Of a stretch of 64,000 nt of DNA, positions 19,375 to 28,992 are shown piece after piece. The position numbers were made by a program, and so were the translations under genes. This DNA is from Solirubrobacteraceae bacterium (GTDB lineage Bacteria > Actinomycetota > Thermoleophilia > Solirubrobacterales > Solirubrobacteraceae). The notes beneath the pieces were generated by a model. It was given only the letters and a program-made list of their open reading frames with translations, was not told where the DNA came from and searched no databases. The stretch covers positions 23,780-87,779 of the forward strand of contig JANWIP010000029.1 of assembly GCA_025449845.1 (NCBI GenBank), read 5' to 3'. Position 1 is the stretch's first letter. Each line of letters opens with the position of its first letter.

Positions 19375-21596
19375 CCCTTGCCCTTCGCATTGACATTGGC
19401 CTTACCCGCATATCTCTTTCTCGCCCGTGCTTCACACACCCCGCGCTTACGCCTCACCTTGTTTCGACACGCCCTCAACGCACCCGCGAGCTTCTGCGCC
19501 CGCGTCGGCGCCTTCACCCTCGGCGCCACCACAGACCCCGGTGCCACGGGCGGTGAGAGGTTCCCTGCGCCCGCCGACGACACGGACCCTGGAGAGCCAA
19601 ACGACACCGGCCCAGATACCGCGCCCTGGCACGCTTCACCGACACACCCAGCCGCAACAGCCGGCACGGGAAACCCACCACCAGACCGCGCGTCATAGAC
19701 GTCATACTGGTTATCCCCATCCTGCGCCAGCAACGGATCGGCCGTGGCGAAGAACACATCCTGCCCCGAGGCACCCAACCCGAATGCGAATGCGCTCAGC
19801 GCGTTCGTGCCGTCGGCGATCAGATACACATTCCCGTTCGCGATCGCGCCCACGCTGCGATACTCATACGCGCTATACACGCCCGCCGCGGCAGCCACCT
19901 CCGCTCCCGGCGCCAACGCACCCGCACTGTTGAACACGACCTTCGACCCATCGCCCGACACCGCCAAATTGGTCGCGGCTTCGGTGGGCAGCAGCCGTTC
20001 GCCATATTGCTGGGTCGGGATGGACGAGCTGTGCGCGTTCGCGCTCGCCATCCCGCCCGCGTAGCCCACCTGCCCGACCGACACACGTACCAAGCTTTCC
20101 GTCCGGCTGTCGTACTCGAAGACCTGCTGTTCGCTACTCGCATCCCCCGCCGTCAAATCCGCCACACTCTGAAACACGAGAAACCGGCCATCCGGCGTCT
20201 GCACCGGACGGGCCTTATCGCTTTCGCTCCAGTCCCGGCTATCCGCTTCTGCGAGCGTCGCGACAAACGCGAGATGCCCCGCGGGGTACGTCGCGTCACG
20301 CTCAAACAGATACAGGTTCTCCCCACCCGCTACCGGTTCACGCCCTTCCCCATCAGCGCCTTCAGTCAACACGCCACGCGCGACGAAGTACACGTGCGAC
20401 CCATCCTCAGAGACACGGGCCACACCCTGCACCAAAGGTTCCACAGCGCCCTGCGAGACACGCAGCACGCTTTGTGCCCCCGGATTATTGAAGTCGTACT
20501 CGTACAAGTTCATTCCCTTCGCGCCTTCGAGCAGTTCCTGTTCGGTGAGGAAGAACACTTTCGACCCATCCTGAGATGCACCCCGGAAAGCCGCCGGCAT
20601 CCTCGATGCCGTATTGCATTCAGCGCACTGTTGCCGCGAGGGCTCAGAGATCGCGACCGTTTCCACGCCATCCAGCTGCGCATACAATTCACTGACTTCC
20701 GGACCTCTAACACCTTCGCCACACGGAAACCCAGAGACCGTTAGGTGGCCAACCGCGGTGAAGAACACCGTCCCGCCATTCCCGGACACCGCGTTATACA
20801 CATCCCTACTTTCATTTGAGCCCAGCGAAGTTTCGCAATCGCTGATCAGACGACCTTCCCCATCCACCCCCACCAGCTCAGGCCGCGAGTTCCCCGCCCC
20901 CACATACTCGTACAGCGAATTGACATTCGCGTGCGTAGTCGTATCCCCGGGCCAATGGACTGCGCCCTCCGTGCTGAACAGCACGTGGGACAAATCACTG
21001 GACGCACCACGATAGGCCACAAACCCTTCGTAGCCAAAGAGCGTGGCCGAGCCCGCCGGCAGGCCCGCCGCAAGCGACGGTGGGACCATCGGCCCAACCC
21101 TCACAAACGACCCATCCCCTTCACGCACATACAAATCCATCGCACCTCTCCCCTGCGAAGGACTATGCATCGCCCACAATGACCGGCTCAGATCGGGGCT
21201 GGCAGCCAAAAATATCTGGGCGGGAAACAACGCCTGCGACGGGCTGACCGCGGACGCCACCCAACCCGAACCCGAACGCGAAAACACATAGTAAGCCCCC
21301 TGCAATTGGGTATCGCCGGGCGTACCCGCAAACGCGCTCGTCGAGCTGCTGAGCACCCGCGACCCGTCGACCGATACGGCACCCACACCCATGTTGTGTC
21401 CGCCGTTTTTGAATGGTGGTGTGACCATCTCATAGGCTCGGCAATCCGGCAGCAGGCTCTCAAACCCCGCGAGTGCTTCGTTGGGACACGACGCTTCGTT
21501 CGCGTCGCCCGCAGCGAACCCCGCCGAGACCGGCCCCGACAGAACACCGAGCACACCCATAACCAGGGCGAACCACACCAACAATGACTTCCTCAT
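19371..21596 (-). CDS. Secreted beta-propeller-like protein (WD40/TolB-like repeats)
   Basis: 741 aa; signal peptide; 'LLPDCRAYEMVTPPFKNGGHNMG' N-terminal signature; repeated 'S-DGS-VFF' blades. Confidence 0.7.
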   Translation of the reverse strand: MRKSLLVWFALVMGVLGVLSGPVSAGFAAGDANEASCPNEALAGFESLLPDCRAYEMVTPPFKNGGHNMGVGAVSVDGSRVLSSSTSAFAGTPGDTQLQGAYYVFSRSGSGWVASAVSPSQALFPAQIFLAASPDLSRSLWAMHSPSQGRGAMDLYVREGDGSFVRVGPMVPPSLAAGLPAGSATLFGYEGFVAYRGASSDLSHVLFSTEGAVHWPGDTTTHANVNSLYEYVGAGNSRPELVGVDGEGRLISDCETSLGSNESRDVYNAVSGNGGTVFFTAVGHLTVSGFPCGEGVRGPEVSELYAQLDGVETVAISEPSRQQCAECNTASRMPAAFRGASQDGSKVFFLTEQELLEGAKGMNLYEYDFNNPGAQSVLRVSQGAVEPLVQGVARVSEDGSHVYFVARGVLTEGADGEGREPVAGGENLYLFERDATYPAGHLAFVATLAEADSRDWSESDKARPVQTPDGRFLVFQSVADLTAGDASSEQQVFEYDSRTESLVRVSVGQVGYAGGMASANAHSSSIPTQQYGERLLPTEAATNLAVSGDGSKVVFNSAGALAPGAEVAAAAGVYSAYEYRSVGAIANGNVYLIADGTNALSAFAFGLGASGQDVFFATADPLLAQDGDNQYDVYDARSGGGFPVPAVAAGCVGEACQGAVSGPVSFGSPGSVSSAGAGNLSPPVAPGSVVAPRVKAPTRAQKLAGALRACRNKVRRKRGVCEARARKRYAGKANVNAKGKG

Positions 21597-22669
21597 CAGG
21601 CCGCCTCCTCGCGGTCGTGGGTATGAATACGAATCGTCTGCGCAACCCGCTCGCCAGTAGGCGTGAGGGTCCAGGCGTTGGGCTCACCCTTCAGGTGCCC
21701 CTCCCCCGTGTTCGCTGCAAGCCCCAAGCGCTCCAGACGCGCGAGGAGCTTTGAAATCTGGCCCTGGTCAGACACCCCCGCGTGCTCGCCGACACCGCGG
21801 TTGGAGACCCCCGGCCGCGCACCAATGACTTCGAGCACCCGGATGGTGCGATAGGTCAAACGCATCGGGATCCCCGCCAACGGATCGCCATGCTCACCCT
21901 CTCCCCGCACACCCCCCGCATCGCTGAGATCGGCGGCGGCCTTGGTGTCCTTGCGTGCCGCAGGCCGCACCGCACCATGCGCGGCACGCTCGTGCTCTTT
22001 ACGCGCCGCCGCAGGACCCACGTAGGGCAGCACGATCAGCCCCATCAAATCCCCCATCAGACCAGTGAGCGGCTCACTGTCGCGGCGTAACAGCCGCGCG
22101 TAGACCAACGCGAAACCAGCTCCCACGAGACCCTCTGCTGTCAGCGACGGACACTCAGCACCGCGCCGGCTCTCACCACGCCCCTCGTCCACGAACACCG
22201 CGAGACCCGCAAGGATCTCTTCACGACGCTCCAACACCGCCTGCGAACCACGCAACGCCTGCACCACACACACCCGCGCCAACACCGGCTCACGATCAAA
22301 GAACGACAAGATCGCCCACAACCCACCACGCAGCCGCTCACGCCACACAAGCCCATCCAGCCCCACCGCGGCGACCTCCGCACGGACGCTCTCGACAACG
22401 CTCTCGAGCGCCGCGAGCAGACATTCCTCACGGTTGGCGAACAGTTCATAGAACGTCCGTCGCGAAACCCGCGCGCGGTGCGTGATATGCGCCACCGTCG
22501 CCTGCGAATAACCAAGCTCCTCGACCACACGCACAGCCGCAGCCAACAACCGCGACCGCTGAATCTCCGCGACATGCGGATGCGGGATCCCATCGCCACC
22601 CGGCAACACACCCGAGGCACCCGGCGCCTGGCCAGCACCCCTCGCGCGTATACCCGTACGCGAGGCCAT
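21596..22669 (-). CDS. TetR/AcrR-family regulator with C-terminal winged-helix (MarR-like) extension
   Basis: ORF to 22687; 'YSQATVAHITHRARVSRRTFYELFANREECLLAAL' HTH; C-terminal 'GVSNRGVGEHAGVSDQGQISKLLARLERLGL'. Confidence 0.85.
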   Translation of the reverse strand: MASRTGIRARGAGQAPGASGVLPGGDGIPHPHVAEIQRSRLLAAAVRVVEELGYSQATVAHITHRARVSRRTFYELFANREECLLAALESVVESVRAEVAAVGLDGLVWRERLRGGLWAILSFFDREPVLARVCVVQALRGSQAVLERREEILAGLAVFVDEGRGESRRGAECPSLTAEGLVGAGFALVYARLLRRDSEPLTGLMGDLMGLIVLPYVGPAAARKEHERAAHGAVRPAARKDTKAAADLSDAGGVRGEGEHGDPLAGIPMRLTYRTIRVLEVIGARPGVSNRGVGEHAGVSDQGQISKLLARLERLGLAANTGEGHLKGEPNAWTLTPTGERVAQTIRIHTHDREEAA

Positions 22670-22744
22670 CAGGCGGCCCTCCCACACAGGGCACGGCCCG
22701 AAAGCCGACCGGAACTACCCCCTAGAGAGCCAGACCCCGGCCAA

Positions 22745-22768
22745 GAGAGAGAGAGAGAGAGAGAGAGA
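22745..22768. repeat. (GA)12 dinucleotide microsatellite
   Basis: Direct reading: twelve GA units upstream of the minus-strand TetR gene. Confidence 0.95.
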
Positions 22769-22792
22769 TGCGTCAGTGATGCTGACGCATCT
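22766..22792 (-). promoter_or_regulatory. Perfect inverted repeat AGATGCGTCAG-TGATG-CTGACGCATCT, putative TetR operator
   Basis: 11-bp arms, 5-nt centre, about 100 bp upstream of the tetR-like start. Confidence 0.6.
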
Positions 22793-22993
22793 AGTAACAG
22801 CCCCCAAAGGAGCCACAACCAGTCCCGGCACGCCTGTCCTAAACGAACTCACGCGAAACACATCTCCCTCATCGCTCGGCCCAGCACCTCTCCCAAAAAC
22901 AATCCCCTGCAAGCTTGCAATCGATCCAGAAGACCCATCCCAAACCAAACCTATTTACGCCGGCAACCCCAACGGGGACACCAAGACAAGGAC

Positions 22994-23023
22994 ACTATAC
23001 ACATAACCCTGACCCAATTGCAA
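22994..23023 (-). promoter_or_regulatory. Putative sigma70-type promoter TTGCAA-N18-TATAGT on minus strand
   Basis: Hexamers read on the reverse strand in the long non-coding gap upstream of the TetR operon. Confidence 0.3.
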
Positions 23024-23168
23024 CCCACAACAAGAAACGTCACCCACAAACAAAGACAAACACGCCCAGGCTCCCCCTTGGACCGGACGGAGACCCTCCC
23101 TGGATCGCGCGGACCCCTCGCACCGACGATGAGCGGCGCAACATCCGGAGGAGCGTGAACAACACAGA

Positions 23169-24632
23169 TCAGGCCAACGCCTTGCGCCGCAACAGCACGC
23201 GCACATCATCAGGCTCCAGCGCGCGCAGGCCGAAGAGCAGCGCCGGATAGCACACACAGGCCGCGACGATCAGCAGCGCCAGCGAGGCGCCGGCAGCCTC
23301 AAGCGCGGCCAGCACGCCGCCCAGCAGCGCCGCGGCCACGACCGTGCGGCCGATGCGCCCGATGCCCGGGCGGCGCAACTCGAGCGTGCCCATGATCAGC
23401 CTGAGGCTCGCTCCGAACACCACGATCTCGGTGATCAGCGTCATCCAGGCGGCGCCCATGAAACCCACCAGCGGGACGAAGATGAAATTGCCGATCAGAT
23501 TGACGACCAATGCGCTGAGACTGATACGCAAGAGACGCTTCTGCTGGCCCATCACGATCAGCAGGTTGCCGTTGAGGTAGCCGAAGCAGATGAAGACGAA
23601 GGCGGCGCCCAGCACCGGCAGCGCGGGGGCCGCGTCAACGAAGTTGGGGCCAAAGATGAGACGCACGATCTGGGTGGAGGCGACGCAGGAGAACGCCAAT
23701 GCGCCCAACGAGGTGATCGCCATGAACTCAGCGGCCAGCCGGACGGTGCGCAGCATCCGTTCGCGGTCGTGGGGCCAGGCGGCGGCGATGATCGGCGCGA
23801 GCGTCGTCAGCACCGAGACGGGAATGAAGTGCGACTGATCGAGCACGCCGTACACCGCCCCGTACAGGCCGGCCGAGCGCGAGCCGGCGATCACGTAGAC
23901 GATCACCTGATCGATGCGCGCGTAACAGATGACCAGCACGCCCGAGAGTCCCAACGGCATACCCACGCGCAACAGCGTCCCCACGTGCTGGCGGGTGGGT
24001 CTGAGCCACTGCCCCACCACGCGACGTCCGGCAAACATCTGCACGACCGAGCCGACGGAGTTGGTGACCGCCATCGCGATCGCCAACACGATCATGCTGC
24101 CCCCGCCATTGCTGCCGCCGTCCAGGAAGATGATGATGACCGCCCCGCCCCACAGCACACTCCTGAGAGTCAGTATCAACATTGGCACGAAGTTGCGCAC
24201 GCGCAACTGGAAGACCATGCTGAGCACGCTCACGCCGCTGAAGGGCATCGAGATGATCAGGATCAACCCGGCGACGAGCATCTGCTGAGTGCTGTGCAGC
24301 AGCCAGATGGCCCCGGCAGCGACCAATACGACGGGTCCGATCATGATCAGGCGCAGCGCCAGCATCGAGCCAAGCCACTCCATCTCACGCTCCGGCTCGC
24401 GTGAGGCTTCGCGTATGACCACGCCCTCCATGCCGAAGTTCAGCAGATAGCCGACCAACCCAAGGACGACGAAGATGGTCGACCACTGCCCGTAGCGCGC
24501 GTCGCCCAAGGTCCTTGCCAGTAACCCGGTGACAACCACGCCAAGCGCGAGGTTGAGCACGCGCGCGACGATCTGAATGAGTACATCGTGAGCGGCGCGT
24601 TGCCGGGTGGCTTGACTTGCGACGGACGGCAT
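23169..24632 (-). CDS. Oligosaccharide flippase (Wzx/MATE-like polysaccharide biosynthesis protein)
   Basis: 487 aa polytopic; 'LNLALGVVVTGLLARTLGDARYGQWSTIFVVLGLVGYLLNFGMEGVVIREASR' typical of Wzx. Confidence 0.88.
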   Translation of the reverse strand: MPSVASQATRQRAAHDVLIQIVARVLNLALGVVVTGLLARTLGDARYGQWSTIFVVLGLVGYLLNFGMEGVVIREASREPEREMEWLGSMLALRLIMIGPVVLVAAGAIWLLHSTQQMLVAGLILIISMPFSGVSVLSMVFQLRVRNFVPMLILTLRSVLWGGAVIIIFLDGGSNGGGSMIVLAIAMAVTNSVGSVVQMFAGRRVVGQWLRPTRQHVGTLLRVGMPLGLSGVLVICYARIDQVIVYVIAGSRSAGLYGAVYGVLDQSHFIPVSVLTTLAPIIAAAWPHDRERMLRTVRLAAEFMAITSLGALAFSCVASTQIVRLIFGPNFVDAAPALPVLGAAFVFICFGYLNGNLLIVMGQQKRLLRISLSALVVNLIGNFIFVPLVGFMGAAWMTLITEIVVFGASLRLIMGTLELRRPGIGRIGRTVVAAALLGGVLAALEAAGASLALLIVAACVCYPALLFGLRALEPDDVRVLLRRKALA

Positions 24633-24683
24633 CGGGGCGCGACGCTCCTCGTTCCAGGGGGACTCAAAGATAACCTGTGCGCG

Positions 24684-25838
24684 ATGGCGGTCACCGAAAC
24701 ATTCCCGGAGCTGCCCCTGTTCGACCTGCGCCTGGAGCAGTCAGACCTAGACGCCGTCGCACAGACGTTGCGCTCGGGCTGGCTGACGATGGGCCCACGC
24801 ACAGCCGCATTCGAGGAGGCATTCGCGGCTCAGCTGGGTGCACGCCACGCGGTGGCCGTATCGAGCTGCACGGCAGCGCTGCACCTGGCCTACCTGGCAG
24901 CCGGCGTTGGGCCAGGCGATGAGGTGATCGTGCCTTCGTTCACCTTTGCGGCAACCGCCAATGCGGTGCTGTACTGCGGAGCCACGCCGGTGTTCGCCGA
25001 GATCGTCTCGCGCGAGCGTCCCGATCTGGACCCCGAGGACGTGGAGCGGCGCATCACGCCGAAGACCAAGGCCGTATGCGTGGTCCACTATGCCGGCTAT
25101 CCCGCCGCCGTGGACCGCCTGAGCGAGCTGTGCGACGCGCATGGGCTGGCGCTGATCGAGGACGTCGCGCACGCCCCCAGCGCGACGCTGCACGGCCGCA
25201 AGCTCGGCACGTGGGGCCTGGCGGGTGCCTTCAGCTTCTTCTCGAACAAGATCCTCTCCGTCGGCGAGGGGGGTCTGCTGTGCACCGACAGCGATGAGGT
25301 CGCCGCGCTGGCGCGCTCACGCCGCTCACACGCGATGACCAGCGGCACCTGGGATCGCCATCGCGGTCGCACCGACACCTACGACGTGGTGGCGCTCGGC
25401 TACAACTACCGCTTGGATGAGCCGCGCTCGGCGCTGCTGCTCTCGCGCCTTGAGCGCCTGGAGCAGGACATCGCCCGCCGCCGCGAACTGACGCTGCGCT
25501 ACCGCGGCCTGCTGGCACAGATCCCCGGCCTGATCGTGCCCTACGCCGACAGCGACGTGCCCGAGTCCTCGTGCTACGTGATGCCAGTGCTGCTTGAGCG
25601 CGAGGGCGGCCAGAGCGAGGTCGCACGCCGAATGCGCGAGCGGGGCATCCAGACGAGCATCTTCTACCCCGCGGTACACCGCTTCAGCGCCTACCGTGAG
25701 CGCTTCCCCGATGTGACGTTGCCGATCACCGAGCTGGCCGCGCATACCGAGCTGACGCTGCCGCTGTTTGGGCATATGACCAACGAGGACCAGGATCGCG
25801 TCGCCGCGGCACTCGCCGAGGCGGTGGCGGCGACATGA
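24684..25838 (+). CDS. DegT/DnrJ/EryC1/StrS-family sugar aminotransferase
   Basis: ATG at 24684; 'FAAQLGARHAVAVSSCTAALHLAYLAAGVGPGDEVIVPSFTFAATANA...FSFFSNKILSVGEGGLLCT' (PLP Lys). Confidence 0.92.
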   Translation: MAVTETFPELPLFDLRLEQSDLDAVAQTLRSGWLTMGPRTAAFEEAFAAQLGARHAVAVSSCTAALHLAYLAAGVGPGDEVIVPSFTFAATANAVLYCGATPVFAEIVSRERPDLDPEDVERRITPKTKAVCVVHYAGYPAAVDRLSELCDAHGLALIEDVAHAPSATLHGRKLGTWGLAGAFSFFSNKILSVGEGGLLCTDSDEVAALARSRRSHAMTSGTWDRHRGRTDTYDVVALGYNYRLDEPRSALLLSRLERLEQDIARRRELTLRYRGLLAQIPGLIVPYADSDVPESSCYVMPVLLEREGGQSEVARRMRERGIQTSIFYPAVHRFSAYRERFPDVTLPITELAAHTELTLPLFGHMTNEDQDRVAAALAEAVAAT

Positions 25839-25893
25839 AGGGCACCTTCGCCCTCCCGACGGCGGCCGGCCGTTGCGCATGGAGGACGGCTTT

Positions 25894-27039
25894 ATGAACG
25901 ACTGGCGCGTGCCGCTGACGGACATCGCCGTGACCGAGGAGGACGTCGAGGCGGTGCTTGAGTGCCTGCGCGAGGGCTGGCTGACGATGGGCCCGCGCAC
26001 GCGCACCTTCGAGCAGGAGTTGGCACGGCGCATCGGCACGCCGCACGCCGTGACGGTGTCAAGCGGCACCGCCGCCCTGCACTTGGCCTGCCAGGCCGCG
26101 GGCCTAGGACCGGGCGATGAGATGATCGTGCCCGCCTTCACGTTCGTGGCCAGCGCCAGCGCCGCGCGCTTCGTAGGCGCCGAGCCGGTGCTGTGCGACG
26201 TGCTCGGTCCGCACGACCTCAACATCGACGTGGAGGATGTGGCGCGGCGCATCACCCCGCGAACGCGTGCCGTGATGGCGGTGCACTTCTGCGGCTATGC
26301 CGCCGATGTGCTGGCGCTAAGAGAGTTGTGCGATGAGCACGAGCTGATCCTGATCGAGGACTGCGCGGAGGCGATCGGGGCACGCGTCGAGGAGAGCGGC
26401 AGGCAGGTGGGCACCGTGGGCGAGCTGGGGGCCTTCAGCTTCTTCTCAAAGAATCAATTGTGCGTCGGCGAGGGTGGCATGGTGAGCACCGCCGACGAGG
26501 AGCTGGCCGAGCGCGTGCGCCTGCTGCGCTCACACGCCTTGACCAGCGGCACCTGGGACCGCCACCGTGGCCACGATCCCGTGTATGACATCGTCGATAT
26601 CGGCTTCAACTTTCGTATCGACGAGCCACGCGCGGCTCTGGGGCTCAGCCGCATGCAGCGTTTGGACGCCGACATCGAGGCACGGCGCACGGTCGTGCGC
26701 GCCTACCGCGAGCGCCTTGCCGAGGTGCCGGGACTAGAGATGCCTTGGGACGACCAGGCGGTGGAGCTCAGCACCCACTTCGCCGTTCCCGTGCTGCTCA
26801 GTGACCGCGAGGCGCGCGACCGTTTCCGCGAGGACCTGAAGGCGGGCGGCGTGCAGACGACGTGGTATCCGGCACTGCATACCTTCAGCGAGTACCGCCA
26901 GTCCGCGCCTCCGGAGGGACTGCCGCGTTCCCTGGAAGTCGCCGAGCGCCACTGCATGCTGCCGCTTAGCGCCACCATGAACGAGGCCGACATCGATGCG
27001 GTGCTCGAAACGGTGCTCTCGTGCGTCAGCCGGGTGTGA
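25894..27039 (+). CDS. DegT/DnrJ/EryC1/StrS-family sugar aminotransferase (tandem paralogue)
   Basis: ATG at 25894 after GGAGG; 'AVTVSSGTAALHLACQAAGLGPGDEMIVPAFTFVASASA...FSFFSKNQLCVGEGGM'. Confidence 0.92.
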   Translation: MNDWRVPLTDIAVTEEDVEAVLECLREGWLTMGPRTRTFEQELARRIGTPHAVTVSSGTAALHLACQAAGLGPGDEMIVPAFTFVASASAARFVGAEPVLCDVLGPHDLNIDVEDVARRITPRTRAVMAVHFCGYAADVLALRELCDEHELILIEDCAEAIGARVEESGRQVGTVGELGAFSFFSKNQLCVGEGGMVSTADEELAERVRLLRSHALTSGTWDRHRGHDPVYDIVDIGFNFRIDEPRAALGLSRMQRLDADIEARRTVVRAYRERLAEVPGLEMPWDDQAVELSTHFAVPVLLSDREARDRFREDLKAGGVQTTWYPALHTFSEYRQSAPPEGLPRSLEVAERHCMLPLSATMNEADIDAVLETVLSCVSRV

Positions 27040-27147
27040 CGCGGCCAAGAGCACGGTCGGAAGCTGGGTTGCAAATACGGTGGACCCCGGCGGTCAGAGC
27101 ACACAGCCCAGATAGGTCCCCCATGAACAGAGCACAGCCCGGATAAG

Positions 27148-27867
27148 ATGACGGCCGTGGCGAGAGGATGGGATGGGCTAATTGGTCGGCTGAGTCGCGC
27201 CATCACGCAGCGAGCAAATGCGTGGAGGCTGTCGCGGACGCTGCGGACCGCGCCGCGCGAAGACCTTGCCTGTATCGGAAGCACCTACGGTGCGTGGACG
27301 ATTCCCACGGGAGCCCTCACGAAGGACTCAGTGTGTTATCTGGCCGGCCTCGGCGAGGACGCCTCGTTTGACCTGGGCTTGATCGAGCGCTTCGGCTGCA
27401 CCGTGCATGCCTTCGATCCGGTGCCGGAGGCTGCGCGCTACGCCAGCAAGATCACGGCGAGCGAGTCACACTTTCACTTCCATCCGTTTGGACTGTGGTC
27501 CTCAGATGGAACCCTGCGCTTCTACGAGAATGCCGAGCCCGGTTTCGTGTCGCGCTCGGCAACCAACATGCACGGCACCGGAGGCTACTCCGAGGCGCAG
27601 GTGCGATCGGTTGGATCGTTGATGGCGGAATTGGGCGATGAGCGCGTGGACCTGCTGAAACTCAGCGTGGAGGGCTCGGAGTACGAGATCCTCGGCGATC
27701 TGCTCGCCAAGCACCTACCCGTGGGGGTGCTGTGCGTCGAGTTCGCCCAGCCGGCGCCACTGACACAGATCCGCCGGCAGATTCAGGCCCTGGAAGAGGG
27801 CGGCTATCAACTGGTGCGCGCGTCGCTGCCGCCATTCAACTGGAAGCTCACCTTCTGCTCGCAGTAG
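27148..27867 (+). CDS. FkbM-family methyltransferase
   Basis: 'SVCYLAGLGEDASFDLGLIERFGCTVHAFDPVPEA' and 'LLKLSVEGSEYEILGDLL' FkbM motifs. Confidence 0.82.
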   Translation: MTAVARGWDGLIGRLSRAITQRANAWRLSRTLRTAPREDLACIGSTYGAWTIPTGALTKDSVCYLAGLGEDASFDLGLIERFGCTVHAFDPVPEAARYASKITASESHFHFHPFGLWSSDGTLRFYENAEPGFVSRSATNMHGTGGYSEAQVRSVGSLMAELGDERVDLLKLSVEGSEYEILGDLLAKHLPVGVLCVEFAQPAPLTQIRRQIQALEEGGYQLVRASLPPFNWKLTFCSQ

Positions 27868-28981
27868 TAGGCGCGGCGCTGCGGCGCACCGCCGCGAGGA
27901 AATCCTGCCAGGAGGCCGCGTAAGGAGCGATCAGCGCAGCCAGCCGCTCCAGCTGCTCCCAGCCCTCCTCGGACTCCCAGCCCCAGTGCAAGGCGATCGG
28001 TGCCCACAGTCCGCATTCCTGATCGATCAGCCGCTGCGCCGCCGGCAAGACCTCGCGGGCGCGGCCATAGAGCGGGAAGTAGGAAGGTAGGTAGACGGCC
28101 TCCCCGCGCCACATCGGAGTGCGATGAAAACCGATCTGGCCGATTGACTCGGGGCCCCCACAGACGACCGCGAAGCGCTGCGCCAACGCGTCGTACTGAG
28201 CTGCGTCGAAGCGATTGAAAGGGGGCACGAAGATCTCGCTGTCAACCCCAAGCTGCGCCAGCTCGGCGAGCGCCTCATCAAGCAGCGCAGCGGTAGCGGC
28301 CGGCCCGAGGCCGCAGAGCTCGCTGTGACGGCGGGGCGAGGGAAAACGCGTGCGGTGATCGCGCCCATGCAGGGCAAAGTCCACGCCCTCGCCGGCGGCC
28401 AGCTCTGCGAGCAGCGCTCGCTCGCCGTCGTCCAGCGCCCGCCAGCGCCGCTCGGCAGGATCCATGGGGGCATGGCTGACGCGAGGCGGCACAGCCACCA
28501 GATAAGGCACTCCAGCCGCGGCCATGATCGTATGGAAGCGGCGATAGCCCTCCGTGCCATAGCGCTCGGGCTGATCCCAGGCGAGGTAGTGAGGGAACTC
28601 GTCCACGCGCACCAAAAAGCGCGGGGGTCCCAGTGCCGCCTGCGCCCCGAGCGCCGCACGGCGGGCGCCAATGAGCGGAGCGGCCACTGCGCGCTCGTAG
28701 TCCAGGCGATCCAGCTTGCGCAGCACCTGCTGGGCAAATCGCCGCGGGCGCCGGGGAATCGGCCGGCCGCTCACGGCCGCACTCATGGCGTGCGTGCGCA
28801 GCACATCCCCGGGCTCCAGCATGCCGGCGGTGAGCTCCGCATCGAGCAGCAGCCGCGCGCTGCGCAGCTCATCCCGTCGGGGATCGTGACCCACGGCTGC
28901 GAGCGTATCCGAATCAATTGGGGTTTGATCCGGGAGACGGGCGGCTAGGCTACACAGATCCTTCGGAACTTCCCCCTCCAA
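27848..28981 (-). CDS. Polysaccharide deacetylase-like (NodB-fold/DUF2334-type) protein
   Basis: 'FLVRVDEFPHYLAWD', 'DFALHGRDHRTRFPSP', 'FVPPFNRFDAAQYDAL' resemble NodB-type motifs. Confidence 0.7.
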   Translation of the reverse strand: MEGEVPKDLCSLAARLPDQTPIDSDTLAAVGHDPRRDELRSARLLLDAELTAGMLEPGDVLRTHAMSAAVSGRPIPRRPRRFAQQVLRKLDRLDYERAVAAPLIGARRAALGAQAALGPPRFLVRVDEFPHYLAWDQPERYGTEGYRRFHTIMAAAGVPYLVAVPPRVSHAPMDPAERRWRALDDGERALLAELAAGEGVDFALHGRDHRTRFPSPRRHSELCGLGPAATAALLDEALAELAQLGVDSEIFVPPFNRFDAAQYDALAQRFAVVCGGPESIGQIGFHRTPMWRGEAVYLPSYFPLYGRAREVLPAAQRLIDQECGLWAPIALHWGWESEEGWEQLERLAALIAPYAASWQDFLAAVRRSAAPTTASRR

Positions 28982-28992
28982 ACCGACGACGC

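Noticed and set aside
15832-19698. 612-aa and 439-aa plus-strand ORFs (15832-17670, 18379-19698)
   Set aside because: Antisense to the DUF11 and propeller genes; Arg/His/Thr-rich translations typical of third-position GC bias.
22478-23158. 226-aa plus-strand ORF over the TetR upstream region
   Set aside because: Contains the GA microsatellite as RERERERE and Thr/Pro/Gln low complexity; no family signal. Treated as non-coding.
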